Source: Geminicoccaceae bacterium (GTDB taxonomy: Bacteria; Pseudomonadota; Alphaproteobacteria; Geminicoccales; Geminicoccaceae). Taken from it: 64,000 nucleotides of DNA. How positions within the stretch are numbered: position 1 is the stretch's first letter; each line of letters opens with the position of its first letter. Position numbers and translations under genes: made by a program. Shown in pieces: positions 1-8,725 of the stretch. The DNA is taken from assembly GCA_028285265.1 (NCBI GenBank), contig JANQPX010000069.1, positions 186,001 through 250,000 on the forward strand. Reading direction: 5' to 3'. The notes under the pieces were generated by a model. It ran no database searches and had not been told where the DNA came from. It worked only from the letters and a program-made list of their open reading frames with translations.

Positions 1-129
1 AAGGGGCTGAAGGCGCAATCCGATGCCAACAGGGTGAAACGCGAGGTCGAGGCGACTTTTCGTGCCAAGCTCGGTGAGGAGGATTTTGACAAGTTTGACG
101 ATCTGCTACGTCGACTGAGCTATGACTGA
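1..129 (+). CDS. C-terminal end of a protein, possibly MarR-type regulator (partial)
   Basis: The first frame is open from the window edge to a TGA at 127-129 and gives 42 residues rich in Lys, Glu and Asp (…FRAKLGEEDFDKFDDLLRRL…). The amphipathic helical pattern ending in a short Leu/Arg tail resembles the C-terminal dimerisation helix of MarR-family regulators, but too little is present to be sure. It is followed by about 150 bases without a gene and then by the convergent acuI gene. The start lies outside the window. Confidence 0.4.
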   Translation, partial: KGLKAQSDANRVKREVEATFRAKLGEEDFDKFDDLLRRLSYD

Positions 130-276
130 CACCATGCAGCAAAGTGCGCTTGATCAAGCTGCGTAGGCCTTACAGTCGATGCATGCCACTTGATCAGCCA
201 AGACTCTGCCATGACAAATTTGTCAGGACCAATCGAGACCAGCGGCTTCGATTGGTGTCAAAATTTGGATTTGACT

Positions 277-1272
277 TTATGCGTTGACGTCGACAACGCA
301 CCGTCCCTTGACCTGACCTTTTAAGATTGACGTACCGAGCTTTGGTAGGTCTTCGAGCGTGGCCGGTTGCACCATGGCTTCGAGCTTGTCCATCGGTAGA
401 TCCGACACTAGCCGCTGCCAGGCACGATTCCGATTCTCATATGGTTGCATGACCGAATCGATACCGAGCAGATTAATGCCTCGCAGGAGGAATGGTACGA
501 CCGTTACTCCGTCGAGCGCAGCACCGCCAGCAAGACCAACGGCTGAAACAGAACTTCCATAAGTCATTTGCGTCAGAACCTTAGCCAACATCTTTCCACC
601 GACGGCGTCGACGCATCCTGCCCATTGTTCGCGTTCGAGAGGTTTGCCTGATGGCTCAGCTAAATCGGAACGTGGAATGATTGTTGTTGCTCCAAGATCC
701 CTCAGATAACTCTCTTGTTCTGGGCGTCCGGTAACAGCAGCAATTTCATATCCGAGCTTCTCGAAAACCGCTGTCGCAACCGAACCGACGCCGCCGGCGG
801 CGCCGGTGACCAAGACGGTTCCATTGTCTGGCTTAAGACCATGATCCTCGAGTGCCATGATAGCTAACATCGCTGTGAAACCTGCCGTGCCGATAGCCAT
901 CGCCTGGCGAGTGGTCATCCCATCCGGCAATCGGACGAGCCAATCGGCCTTGACTCGTGCCTTTTGCGCATAGCCACCCCACCACACTTCGCCAACACGC
1001 CAGCCGGTGAGGACGACTTTGTCCCCGGCTTTGTAACGTGCGTCGTCAGAGGCTTCCACGGTGCCGGCAAAGTCGATGCCCGGAACATGCGGGAACTGGC
1101 GCACCAGACCACCTTTGCCGCCTATGCAAAGGCCGTCCTTGTAGTTCACGGTCGAGTAGTCGATCGCAACGGTCACCTCACCGTCGGCAGGAAGCTGATC
1201 TTCGCCGATTTGCCGAATAGTTTGGGTTATTGTTCCATCTTCGGCTCTGTCGACGACGAGAGCATTAAACAT
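277..1272 (-). CDS. acuI: Acryloyl-CoA reductase (AcuI/YhdH-type MDR oxidoreductase)
   Basis: A medium-chain dehydrogenase/reductase of about 331 residues, full length for the AcuI/YhdH group, which reduces acryloyl-CoA to propionyl-CoA with NADPH. Visible marks are the N-terminal MFNALVV start, the YSTVNYKDGL segment, the substrate-domain HVPGIDFAGTV motif and the Rossmann loop VTGAAGGVGSVA. There is no zinc-binding Cys set, as expected for this zinc-free subgroup. I place the start at 1272 rather than the ATG at 1299, because AAAAGGA lies just upstream and MFNALVV is the usual family N-terminus. It is the last gene of the leftward dmdA cluster, 46 bases after the ligase gene. In DMSP users AcuI detoxifies acryloyl-CoA, which fits its neighbour dmdA. 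Confidence 0.85.
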   Translation of the reverse strand: MFNALVVDRAEDGTITQTIRQIGEDQLPADGEVTVAIDYSTVNYKDGLCIGGKGGLVRQFPHVPGIDFAGTVEASDDARYKAGDKVVLTGWRVGEVWWGGYAQKARVKADWLVRLPDGMTTRQAMAIGTAGFTAMLAIMALEDHGLKPDNGTVLVTGAAGGVGSVATAVFEKLGYEIAAVTGRPEQESYLRDLGATTIIPRSDLAEPSGKPLEREQWAGCVDAVGGKMLAKVLTQMTYGSSVSAVGLAGGAALDGVTVVPFLLRGINLLGIDSVMQPYENRNRAWQRLVSDLPMDKLEAMVQPATLEDLPKLGTSILKGQVKGRCVVDVNA

Positions 1273-1318
1273 GGTGCTGGTCCTTTTGATGTTGTGCATC
1301 CTGGTCGCTTAGACAGGC

Positions 1319-2968
1319 TTAGGTCTGCTTGAGACTGCGTGCCCGCTGGCGTAGCACAAATTTCTGGATCTTGCCGGTTGCTGTTTTTGGAAGCTCGTCA
1401 AAAATGACATGCTTTGGTGTTTTAAAGCCAGCAAGGCGTGCGCGGCAATGAGCAATGATTTCATGCTCTGTCGCTGTCACATCTGGCTTTAACTCAACAA
1501 AGGCACACGGAGTTTCACCCCACTTTTCGCTGGGGCGAGCGACAACCGCACAAACGGAAACGGCAGGATGCTGATAGATGGCGTTTTCGACCTCAACTGA
1601 CGAGATGTTTTCACCACCTGAAATGATGACATCCTTTAGGCGATCCTTAATCTCGATATAGCCATTTGGATGGACGACGGCGATGTCACCGGAGCGAAAG
1701 GCACCTTCTGCAAAGGACGCTGCGGTAGCCTCAGGGTCGCGGTAATAGCCCTTCATTACGGTGTTGCCACGAATGACAATTTCACCTTCCGATTCAGCAT
1801 CGGCGGGAACAGGGTCACGTGTTATAACATTGACGACTTGGACTTCTTCGGTGACAGGAAATCGCACGCCTTGCCGCGCTTTAATGGCCGCTTGCTCTGA
1901 TGCGGGAAGTTGATTCCACTCATCACGCCAGACACATTCGACGACATGACCGAACGTCTCGGTTAGCCCGTAGACCTGCAGCACATCGAAGCCGAGGGCA
2001 TTCATCTTTTGCAGGATCGCAGCGGGTGGTGGCGCGCCGGCGGTCATCACCTTAACCGGATGGTCGATGGCCTGCCGTTGCTCTTCGGGCGCGTTGACCA
2101 ACATGCCCAGAACCACAGGAGCTGCGCCAAAATGTGTGATCTTGTGCTGGTTGATAGCCCCGAATATCGCTTCTGCCGAGATAATCCTATTGCAAATGAT
2201 GGTGCCAGCGCAGGCTGCCATTGTCCAAGCATGTCCCCAGCCATTGCAATGGAACATTGGGACCGTGTAGAGATACCGTGGATGTGCCGGGAGGCTCCAG
2301 CCTGCAATTGTGCCAAGTGCCATAAGATAAGAGCCACGATGATGGTAGACCACACCCTTTGGCCGTCCTGATGTACCTGACGTATAGTTCAGCGTGATTG
2401 CATCCCACTCGTCCCTTGGTAGCGCCCAATCCTGAAGCGCCGGCCCCGTTTCCAGCAGGGATTCGTAGTCGAGTTGGCCTAGACGCTCACTAGAAGCCCC
2501 TGGTCCCTCGATTTGTGTATCGACGATGTCGACGACGACGATATCTTGCCGATCAAGGCGAGCCAATGCGTCTTTCACGGCGTTTGAGAAGAGCATGTCC
2601 GTGATCAAGACGCGCGTTTCAGCATGGTCGAGAATATACGCAATCGTCTCGGGATCGAGACGGGAGTTAATCGTATTGAGAACTGCCCCTATCATTGGAA
2701 CACCGAAATGTGCTTCGACCATTTCAGGTGTGTTCGCAGCGATGATCGAAACGACATCTCCCTGATCTACGCCTAGAGCTCGAAGCCCGCCGCCGAGTTG
2801 TGCGCAACGGTCATGAAGCTGCCGCCAAGTGTAACGTCGCGTGCCGTAGATCACAGCGTCACGATCACCGAAGACATCTCTACTACGGGCAAGAAAGGAT
2901 AGCGGCGACAGTGGAACGTGGTTAGCTGCCTGCTTCTCCATACCTTCAAACGCCTGATTTGACACCAT
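1319..2968 (-). CDS. AMP-forming acyl-CoA ligase, possible methylmercaptopropionate or acrylate CoA ligase
   Basis: A 549-residue ANL-superfamily ligase that would adenylate a carboxylic acid and pass it to CoA in the cytoplasm. The ATP-binding P-loop reads LNYTSGTSGRPKGV, the A5 motif is QVYGLTETFG, the A7 motif is YRSGD-like (FRSGDIAVVHPNGYIEIKDR) and the C-terminal Lys loop is PKTATGKIQKF. An AAAGGAG ribosome site lies just before the ATG. It sits 23 bases after dmdA and 46 before acuI, so it should act on methylmercaptopropionate (the DmdB step) or on acrylate/propionate. The sequence looks closer to general short/medium-chain acyl-CoA synthetases than to classical DmdB as I remember it, so I give no symbol. 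Position supports a DMSP role; substrate is inferred. Confidence 0.8.
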   Translation of the reverse strand: MVSNQAFEGMEKQAANHVPLSPLSFLARSRDVFGDRDAVIYGTRRYTWRQLHDRCAQLGGGLRALGVDQGDVVSIIAANTPEMVEAHFGVPMIGAVLNTINSRLDPETIAYILDHAETRVLITDMLFSNAVKDALARLDRQDIVVVDIVDTQIEGPGASSERLGQLDYESLLETGPALQDWALPRDEWDAITLNYTSGTSGRPKGVVYHHRGSYLMALGTIAGWSLPAHPRYLYTVPMFHCNGWGHAWTMAACAGTIICNRIISAEAIFGAINQHKITHFGAAPVVLGMLVNAPEEQRQAIDHPVKVMTAGAPPPAAILQKMNALGFDVLQVYGLTETFGHVVECVWRDEWNQLPASEQAAIKARQGVRFPVTEEVQVVNVITRDPVPADAESEGEIVIRGNTVMKGYYRDPEATAASFAEGAFRSGDIAVVHPNGYIEIKDRLKDVIISGGENISSVEVENAIYQHPAVSVCAVVARPSEKWGETPCAFVELKPDVTATEHEIIAHCRARLAGFKTPKHVIFDELPKTATGKIQKFVLRQRARSLKQT

Positions 2969-2991
2969 TTCTCCTTTAGTTCGAACGTCCT

Positions 2992-4239
2992 TCAGATGAA
3001 AGGTAGCTCACATATCTCGGCCTTCTCCAAGCCATTTGGTGTATCTACGTCGACTTTTGTCCCTGGATGCCAATGCGATGCTTTGATCATCCCGATCGCA
3101 ACATTGACACCAAGCGCCGGGGACCAGGCTGCCGATGTAACCTCGCCGATCGATTTTCCATCCGCAGATACTGCCCAACGATCTTGGCAGTTTGCGATAG
3201 GGTCTCCTTCGATCTTGAGACCGCGGATCTGGCGGCTAAGTCCCTCGGTGTGACTTCGGCGGAGCGCGTCTCGGCCGATACAATCAATCTCATCGATGGA
3301 CGCACAGAACTTGCCAAGACCGCACTCATAGGGTGTATCGGCACGGGTCATATCGGCGCCATAGGACAAAAGCCCCCCCTCAATTCTTTCGATCACATTA
3401 GGGCAGCCTGCACGCACGTCGAGATCGTACCCTTGAGCAAAGAGTGCGTCCCAAAGTGGTTCGGCAATTTCATCACCGTCGACGTAGATCTCGAAACCTC
3501 CTTGCTTCGAATAGCCAGAACGGGCGATGATCAGATCCTGACCTTCGAAAGGCAAAACACGAAAGCGGAAAAAGCCGATTTCCCGGATGTCATCGCCGAA
3601 GACCCGAGCCATCAAGTCGTCCGACTTTGGCCCCTGTACAGCGAGTGGAAAGATATCTGGCTCCTCCACCTGAACGTCGAGACGAAGACCATAAGCTATC
3701 CCTTCGATCCAGAGTCGGAGGTCGGAGTCGGCGATTGAGATCCAGTAGTGATCATCGGCGAGTCTCAGGGTCAATGGGTCGTTGAGCATACCGCCCTGGG
3801 TATCCAGCATCGGCGTGTAATAGCACTGTCCGATGCTCAACCTCGACAGATTACGTGGTGTGAGCTTCTGCACCAGCTTTGTCGCGTCAGGTCCTCTCAT
3901 CGCGACTTGCCGTTCGCAGGAGACGTCCCACACCTGGACGCTACGTTTCAGATGGTGATAGTCGGCTTCGATCGATTCGAAAACGGTCGGCAACAGCATG
4001 TGGTTGTAGACAGAGTAGCTTTTGACCCCTTGGCTCTCAACCTTGCCGCTAAACGGCGTGCGCCTCACACGGTTACTCATTGAAAGGTGCGGTGTACTGA
4101 CGCTCGTTGCCTTTTCCTTTTGGGCCGCGAAGGGTTTTGGATGATGCGGCTGATTGGCTGCATCGAAGAATGGATGAAGGCCTGTAGGATCAGCAAGCAT
4201 GTCCCTAGCGGCCTGTTCAGCATGGAATGGCATCGGCAT
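2992..4239 (-). CDS. dmdA: Dimethylsulfoniopropionate demethylase DmdA
   Basis: A GcvT/aminomethyltransferase-fold enzyme that moves a methyl group from DMSP to tetrahydrofolate, giving methylmercaptopropionate. It closely follows the marine DmdA pattern: RVRRTPFSG near the N-terminus, YNHMLLPTVFES, VQVWDVSCERQV, DTQGGMLNDP, ARSGYSKQGGFEIYV, IERIEGGLLSYGADMTR and TPYECGLGKFC. From the ATG at 4239 (GGGGG eight bases upstream) it is 415 residues and has a 53-residue N-terminal stretch that usual DmdA lacks. The next ATG at 4080 gives the usual length of about 362 but has no clear ribosome site. It is first of the three-gene DMSP unit and diverges from a LysR gene. The enzyme call is firm; the start is not. 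Confidence 0.88.
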   Translation of the reverse strand: MPMPFHAEQAARDMLADPTGLHPFFDAANQPHHPKPFAAQKEKATSVSTPHLSMSNRVRRTPFSGKVESQGVKSYSVYNHMLLPTVFESIEADYHHLKRSVQVWDVSCERQVAMRGPDATKLVQKLTPRNLSRLSIGQCYYTPMLDTQGGMLNDPLTLRLADDHYWISIADSDLRLWIEGIAYGLRLDVQVEEPDIFPLAVQGPKSDDLMARVFGDDIREIGFFRFRVLPFEGQDLIIARSGYSKQGGFEIYVDGDEIAEPLWDALFAQGYDLDVRAGCPNVIERIEGGLLSYGADMTRADTPYECGLGKFCASIDEIDCIGRDALRRSHTEGLSRQIRGLKIEGDPIANCQDRWAVSADGKSIGEVTSAAWSPALGVNVAIGMIKASHWHPGTKVDVDTPNGLEKAEICELPFI

Positions 4240-4243
4240 TTCT

Positions 4244-4552
4244 CTACCCCCTACAGTCGATCTGGGAGATCTCAGCGCCTCGACCCTCTAAGTCCCACAC
4301 GTGGCCGAAGGCGCGAACCCGTCCTTGATTAGCGCTAGCGATGTTAGTGTTCGGGTCCATCCAAAATTGCGTATTGACGACCTTGATCTCGGTCTGAGCG
4401 TCCTCGCCTGCAATTTGGTCAAGCTGGCCAATGTTTTTTTGCCTATGATGAACGACCACAAATGCCACAAGAAGCGCTGAACTCATAAGAACGGCTGGAA
4501 CACATGCGACCCAAACCTATCCCGCTACAACGAAACCCATCAGTCGTTGCAT
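4244..4552 (-). pseudogene. Small single-TM protein interrupted by an in-frame TAG
   Basis: Reading leftwards from ATG at 4552 (a GGGGG run upstream) gives MQRLMGFVVAG, then TAG at 4517-4519, then in the same frame VWVACVPAVLMSSALLVAF, a convincing membrane helix, and about 65 polar residues to a TAG at 4244-4246. The frame ends five bases before the upstream dmdA start. Either the gene is broken by one nonsense codon, or translation starts inside at ATG 4486 and gives 80 residues. I do not recognise the family. Because the stretch is short it could also be chance, but the hydrophobic segment running across the TAG speaks for a former gene. Confidence 0.35.
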
Positions 4553-4659
4553 TAGCCCCCATCAGTTTGTTCTTGGTTATGAATAGGAATATGATGTTGC
4601 TGAATGGCTATGCGAAGTTCTAATAGACTCATGATGTCATCAAAAAACTTGATGATGAG

Positions 4660-5547
4660 ATGCGCGATCTGCCCCCGCTAAAGGCCCTGCGAGCCTTTGA
4701 AGCTTGCTATCGTCTGCGCAGCTTTACGCGCGCTGCCAGCACACTCAATGTTGGGCAGCCGGCGATCAGTCACCAGATCCGTGTTTTGGAACGAGACTTG
4801 GGTGTAGAACTCTTTGAGAAGCGAGGATCGGCCATCCACGCGACTGAGGCAGCCGACACGCTCTATTCGGTAATCTCACCCGCATTCTTCAGTATCGTCG
4901 AGGCGAGTCGTGCGCTTCGCAGAGCAGGTTCTAAAAGGGATGTAAGACTGGCGACCTATTCAGGCATCGCCGCCTACTGGATCTCGCCGCGTCTTGCCAA
5001 GCTACGTGAGCAACTGCCTGACCTCACGGTGCGAATCGTCACGGCTGATCTTGATGAAGACATCATGCTGGGTGATGTAGACTGCGCAATTTTGTTCGGA
5101 CGGGGGAACTGGCCTGGGGCTGATGCTGAACTCCTAATTCCCGAAGAAGTCGTTCCCATAGGCTCGCCATCAGTGGCAGCTGAGCTCGGTCCTATCTCAC
5201 CAGAGAAGCTCATCAGGAACGGACCACTCATCCACCTGGAAGACCCGCAACGGCGCTGGTACAGCTGGGAGGATTGGCGAGATCACTTTGCCAAAGGTGT
5301 CATGAAAATCGATCGAGCTGTGACAGTTACCAATCATGGGCTCGCGATTCATCAAGCGCTAGCCGGTCAGGGTATTGCACTCGCCTGGAGGGAGGTTGTC
5401 ATGACCTTGATCGAAGGCGGAAGTGTGATCGCCCTACATGATACGCCGCTCGTTTCCGATCGCGGATACTGGTTGGTGGCACGCCGCGGCTTTCTTGACA
5501 CCGACCACGGCAAAGCTTTGCACCATGCTTTGGCCAAATCAGCCTAG
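4660..5547 (+). CDS. LysR-family regulator (GcvA-like)
   Basis: A 295-residue LysR transcription factor. The winged helix-turn-helix covers about residues 6-65 (LKALRAFEACYRLRSFTRAA, VGQPAISHQIRVLERDLGVELF), followed by a periplasmic-binding-fold effector domain from about residue 90. The PPLKALRAFEA opening and the HxxEDPxRxW…W segment near residue 190 resemble the GcvA/AmpR-like branch. It is divergent from the dmdA cluster across a short region, so control of DMSP genes is the natural guess; no operator could be read with confidence. It converges with the DUF1845-like gene downstream. Confidence 0.82.
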   Translation: MRDLPPLKALRAFEACYRLRSFTRAASTLNVGQPAISHQIRVLERDLGVELFEKRGSAIHATEAADTLYSVISPAFFSIVEASRALRRAGSKRDVRLATYSGIAAYWISPRLAKLREQLPDLTVRIVTADLDEDIMLGDVDCAILFGRGNWPGADAELLIPEEVVPIGSPSVAAELGPISPEKLIRNGPLIHLEDPQRRWYSWEDWRDHFAKGVMKIDRAVTVTNHGLAIHQALAGQGIALAWREVVMTLIEGGSVIALHDTPLVSDRGYWLVARRGFLDTDHGKALHHALAKSA

Positions 5548-5575
5548 GGCCCCGATCCTGACCAGATCGAGCCCC

Positions 5576-6289
5576 CTATCTCATCATCGATCTCAAAAAG
5601 AGGCGGTTAGGAGACAAACTTCGTAGAGACAATGTCTCCCTGGATAAGCTCAGCTCTTGCGAGGATGAGATCACAGTCGATTCCCTCAACGGCATGGGGT
5701 GGGGCATCCTCAAGCGAACGTCCATCCTGTGCGCATTCTGCTGGCATGCCAGACTAAAGGGAGTCCGTAGTCGCTTCATCACAACATGAATGCGCCTCAT
5801 TAGATCTCCTCTCTCGAGGGCACCGACATGGCTCAGTGTCATTAGCGTCGCGACCAGGCGATCGAATCTACCGATTAGCAACGCAGCATGAAATGCATCA
5901 GGCGACCGAAGTCTTAAATCAAAAACTTGGGGGGTAGAGGATTGCGCCGGATGGATCGTCATACCTTCTAAAGTTTCAATGATCTGCAAACTGACCATTT
6001 CTTCGCTTCTCAAGACTTGTTCCGCATGCTCCAACGCCGCCCGGACAGGTGGGCTAAAGCTGTCAGCATCAGGGCCAAATGTGACGTCTTCGAGAGCCTT
6101 GGCAAAAGCGAAGAGGCCAGGAATTCCGGATTTGTTCCCTGAGCGGCGGCGACCCATTATAAGCTGAGCCGCTTGTATCGTATGAACCTTTAATGACACG
6201 GCCCCGCGCAGAGGACCAGGTCGACTGTGCCCACGTCCACCCTTGAGCTCTTTCGCGTCCGAAATCTGTTTTTTATCTTGTTTTGGCAT
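5576..6289 (-). CDS. DUF1845/AcaB-like integrating-conjugative-element protein, C-terminus probably frameshifted
   Basis: Residues 24-185 resemble the TIGR03761/DUF1845 family carried by integrating conjugative elements (also called AcaB-like): GPLRGAVSLKVHTIQAAQLIMGRR near the N-terminus, then GIPGLFAFAKALE, and TLMTLSHVGALERGDLMRR in the second half. The last 50 residues of this frame are Ser/Arg-rich and unlike the rest. From about 5740 a neighbouring frame reads a more normal acidic tail ending at a TAA near 5607, so a frameshift or sequence error is likely. It is a lone ICE-type gene with no conjugation genes beside it, which suggests a relic. Medium confidence in the family, low in the exact end. 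Confidence 0.5.
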   Translation of the reverse strand: MPKQDKKQISDAKELKGGRGHSRPGPLRGAVSLKVHTIQAAQLIMGRRRSGNKSGIPGLFAFAKALEDVTFGPDADSFSPPVRAALEHAEQVLRSEEMVSLQIIETLEGMTIHPAQSSTPQVFDLRLRSPDAFHAALLIGRFDRLVATLMTLSHVGALERGDLMRRIHVVMKRLRTPFSLACQQNAHRMDVRLRMPHPMPLRESTVISSSQELSLSRETLSLRSLSPNRLFLRSMMR

Positions 6290-6904
6290 GCCCTAAACTC
6301 TCGATTTAGACGTTGATTTGGGAACGAGTTCCATTACTTTTGCGTTGGTTCGCTACAACCTGTTCAGGTTGGTAAGCGAGCCTGTTTCGTAGAACAGTCT
6401 TCCAATTCACTGGATTCGGCAGATCCAAAGTGATGGCTTTAGCCAAGTCCTCCCTCTAGGTTAGAAGGCAGTTGTTGTTGGCATGGCACGATGCCGACTC
6501 CATGATTGGAATGCTCTCGGGTGTTAAAGACACCTGAAATGCCGAAATTATTGCGGCATATTTCATTTTTTTTCTTTTTGCTGACGAGAGAAGGGCGTCA
6601 CGTCGCCTCGGCTCTTGTAAGAATTGCAGCGAAGCTTGCCGTAAAAAAGGGAGCCATATGACCACTATGATCAATCGTGAAGGTTGATTTCATGTCCAAT
6701 TTTTCACTTTGATCTTCCACCGAACGCGACGGTGGGCGAGTGCGTGAGAACGTCTGAGGAAGCCTGAGCAGGAAACCTTCTGGCTAGCCATCACCGAGGC
6801 AGATCATCCCGAGCAGCATCGAATTTCCAGATAAGATCTGGTCTGCATCGGCGCTACGAAGCCTTCGCCTGCTTCCTCACATCTTTGCCGAACCGGTTAT
6901 GATA
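6290..6904. other. Gene-poor stretch, nothing recognised
   Basis: About 600 bases hold only short open frames, the longest a 72-codon leftward frame at 6456-6674 with no ribosome site or recognisable motif. AT content rises around 6560-6580. I see no RNA gene, clear repeat or insertion sequence end here. Confidence 0.4.
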
Positions 6905-7297
6905 CTAGGGCCTCGGGGCACCGAGCGCGATCAACATCAATGTCAATCCCAAAAGTCCTTTGGAATGGGCAGCCAATGTTGGTGGACCTTGAAATGTCAC
7001 GATCTCAAAGATCGCTTGGGGAGATGGTGGCGCCTTGATGACCATCTGCCAGGCCAACCCATCAAACACCATGAGGTAGTAGGTGTAGTATGCTTGAGGC
7101 GAGAGCCAAACAAAGAGGTAGAAAAGGCTTGCCGCGATAGCCGCCCGTATGAGGCGACCTTGTGGCACCATAAGCTGCCATGCAATCAAGAACACGCCTC
7201 CAGCAAGTCCTGTGGAAACGAGGATCAGGCCAAGCTGCTCCGGGTAGGTCAGCGTGTGAAATGTATCATCAGCATACATTATGACGGTTGGTAGCAT
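6905..7297 (-). CDS. Small conserved-type membrane protein, function unknown
   Basis: About 131 residues from the ATG at 7297, which has AGGCAGGAA directly upstream; an in-frame ATG at 7393 would add 32 residues with no ribosome site. Three to four hydrophobic helices are visible: LGLILVSTGLAGGVFLIAW, AAIAASLFYLFVWL and GLLGLTLMLIALG, with a Tyr-rich loop (SPQAYYTYYLMVFDGLAW) between the second and third. It is divergent from the DM13 gene. I do not recognise a family with a known role. The clean alternation of helices and charged loops supports a real inner-membrane protein. Confidence 0.55.
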   Translation of the reverse strand: MLPTVIMYADDTFHTLTYPEQLGLILVSTGLAGGVFLIAWQLMVPQGRLIRAAIAASLFYLFVWLSPQAYYTYYLMVFDGLAWQMVIKAPPSPQAIFEIVTFQGPPTLAAHSKGLLGLTLMLIALGAPRP

Positions 7298-7456
7298 TTC
7301 CTGCCTGTTTGCGAGAAGCGTTGTCTGGATGAGCACGTCGTCTCTCATTCGATCACAATGGCGTTCAGTCGGTTGTGTGGGGACAAACTGCATCGCATGG
7401 TGGTAGTCGGTTGTCGCCTGAGCTTAACAACCCCTCACCACCAAGGAGATCCTTCA

Positions 7457-7822
7457 ATGCGACTCTCGATATTATCATGTGCTTTCGTCGTGAGCTTGAT
7501 CGCGCTTCCGCTCGAAGCTGGCGAAGCCCTGAAGGGAACATTTGAGGGTGCAAGCAACCATGTAACCTCAGGAACAGTTCACGTTACCACTGACAGCATC
7601 GACTTCCATGATGACTTCTCATTCGACGGAGCTCCCGATCCAAAGATTGGCTTGGGCAAAGACGGTGAGTTCGACACGTCAACAATCATAGAGCCGCTTA
7701 AGGCCAATAATGGTGCGCAGAGTTATGCGATACCCGATAGCGTTGATCTCAAGGCCTACAACGAGGTCTATGTTTGGTGCGAGAAATATTCAGTACCCCT
7801 CGGCGTCGCCAAGCTTCAGTAG
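7457..7822 (+). CDS. Exported DM13-domain protein
   Basis: A 121-residue secreted protein. Residues 1-24 form a signal peptide (MRLSILSCAFVVSLIALPLEA). The rest fits the DM13 domain, a small beta-sandwich proposed to act in extracytoplasmic redox or electron transfer: GTFEGASNHVTSGTVHV, the FDGAPDPKIGLGKDG loop, and the hallmark single Cys in VYVWCEKYSVPLGVAKL at the end. The start is fixed by AAGGAGAT at 7443-7450. It is followed 30 bases later by an OsmC-type gene, so the two may share a redox or peroxide-related role; that link is inference. Confidence 0.8.
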   Translation: MRLSILSCAFVVSLIALPLEAGEALKGTFEGASNHVTSGTVHVTTDSIDFHDDFSFDGAPDPKIGLGKDGEFDTSTIIEPLKANNGAQSYAIPDSVDLKAYNEVYVWCEKYSVPLGVAKLQ

Positions 7823-7852
7823 CCATATCGCCCTTTCGCGAGGAGAGTTAGT

Positions 7853-8365
7853 ATGCAGGCCGATGAACTTCGCACGCTCCAGGCCCCGTTCAAGCAGCGT
7901 TATCAAGACAATCCCGATGCAGCTGTGATCACGTTACAGGCCTCTGGTGAGATCGGTGAAGGTGTAACCTGTTCGGTTCAGACAGGTAAGGCGCTTGTCG
8001 ACGCCGGCCTCCATCCTGCTACAGGTGGTACGGGCCTGCATGCGTGTTCTGGTGACATGCTACTGGAGGCCCTTGTCGCGTGTGCCGGTGTAACGCTGAA
8101 TGCCGTTGCAACGGCACTCGAGATCGAGCTGAAGCGAGGGCATGTAACAGCTGAAGGCGATATCGACATGCGGGGCACACTAGGTGTCGCCAAGGAGGCG
8201 CCGGTAGGTTTCAGAAGTATTCGTCTGAGCTTCGAGTTGGAGAGTGATGCATCTGAAGATCAGATTGCATTGCTGAAGAAACTTACAGAACGCTACTGTG
8301 TCGTCTATCAGACCCTGAGGCAGTCCCCTCCCATTGAGAGTACTATGAAGAGCATCGGCCAATAG
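7853..8365 (+). CDS. OsmC-family peroxiredoxin-like protein
   Basis: A 170-residue OsmC/Ohr-superfamily protein. The segment SGDMLLEALVACAGVTLNAVA carries the first family Cys in its helix, and ERYCVVYQTLRQSPPI carries the second, the usual pair that reduces hydroperoxides. A TGLHACSGD segment before the first helix adds a further Cys. GAGGAG lies just before the ATG. It probably forms a unit with the DM13 gene 30 bases upstream. Cytoplasmic, with no signal peptide. Which hydroperoxide it acts on cannot be told. Confidence 0.8.
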   Translation: MQADELRTLQAPFKQRYQDNPDAAVITLQASGEIGEGVTCSVQTGKALVDAGLHPATGGTGLHACSGDMLLEALVACAGVTLNAVATALEIELKRGHVTAEGDIDMRGTLGVAKEAPVGFRSIRLSFELESDASEDQIALLKKLTERYCVVYQTLRQSPPIESTMKSIGQ

Positions 8366-8725
8366 AGGCCCCGATCATAGCCAAGATCATCTTTGATTGT
8401 TGATTATGACGATTGTGCCCGCCTCCCATACGGATGGCAGATCTCGAAAGGCGCCTTTTGTATCCTCCTATTTCGGCATTCGGCCGCTTTGAAGGAGGTG
8501 TTGGGACGTATCTGCTCATTTGTAGTTCCGTTGCCGTCGCAGAAATCTGACCAAGGATCATTCCGATCTCAGCAAGACGCATCGATCTCTCATCTGAAGA
8601 GATTGAGGAGGATAAATAAGAGGGGCAAAATTTAGAAAAAACTCAGCAAGACTTCGGAAGATGTCACGCTGGTTTCGCGATAACCTGCCAACTATCGCTT
8701 TGTGACTGTACCGTATGCGTTCTTG
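8366..8725. other. Intergenic stretch, nothing firm
   Basis: About 360 bases between the OsmC gene and the response regulator. Open frames here are short and overlap in both strands. A GGCCCCGATC sequence just after the OsmC stop recurs near 5550, with a partly complementary GATC downstream in each case, but neither has a U-tract, so I do not call a terminator. Confidence 0.4.

Noticed and set aside
5548-5580. Terminator between convergent LysR and DUF1845-like genes
   Set aside because: A broken stem (CGATC/GATCG with mismatches) and no U-tract.
6456-6674. 72-codon leftward frame
   Set aside because: No ribosome site, no motif, poor amino-acid composition.
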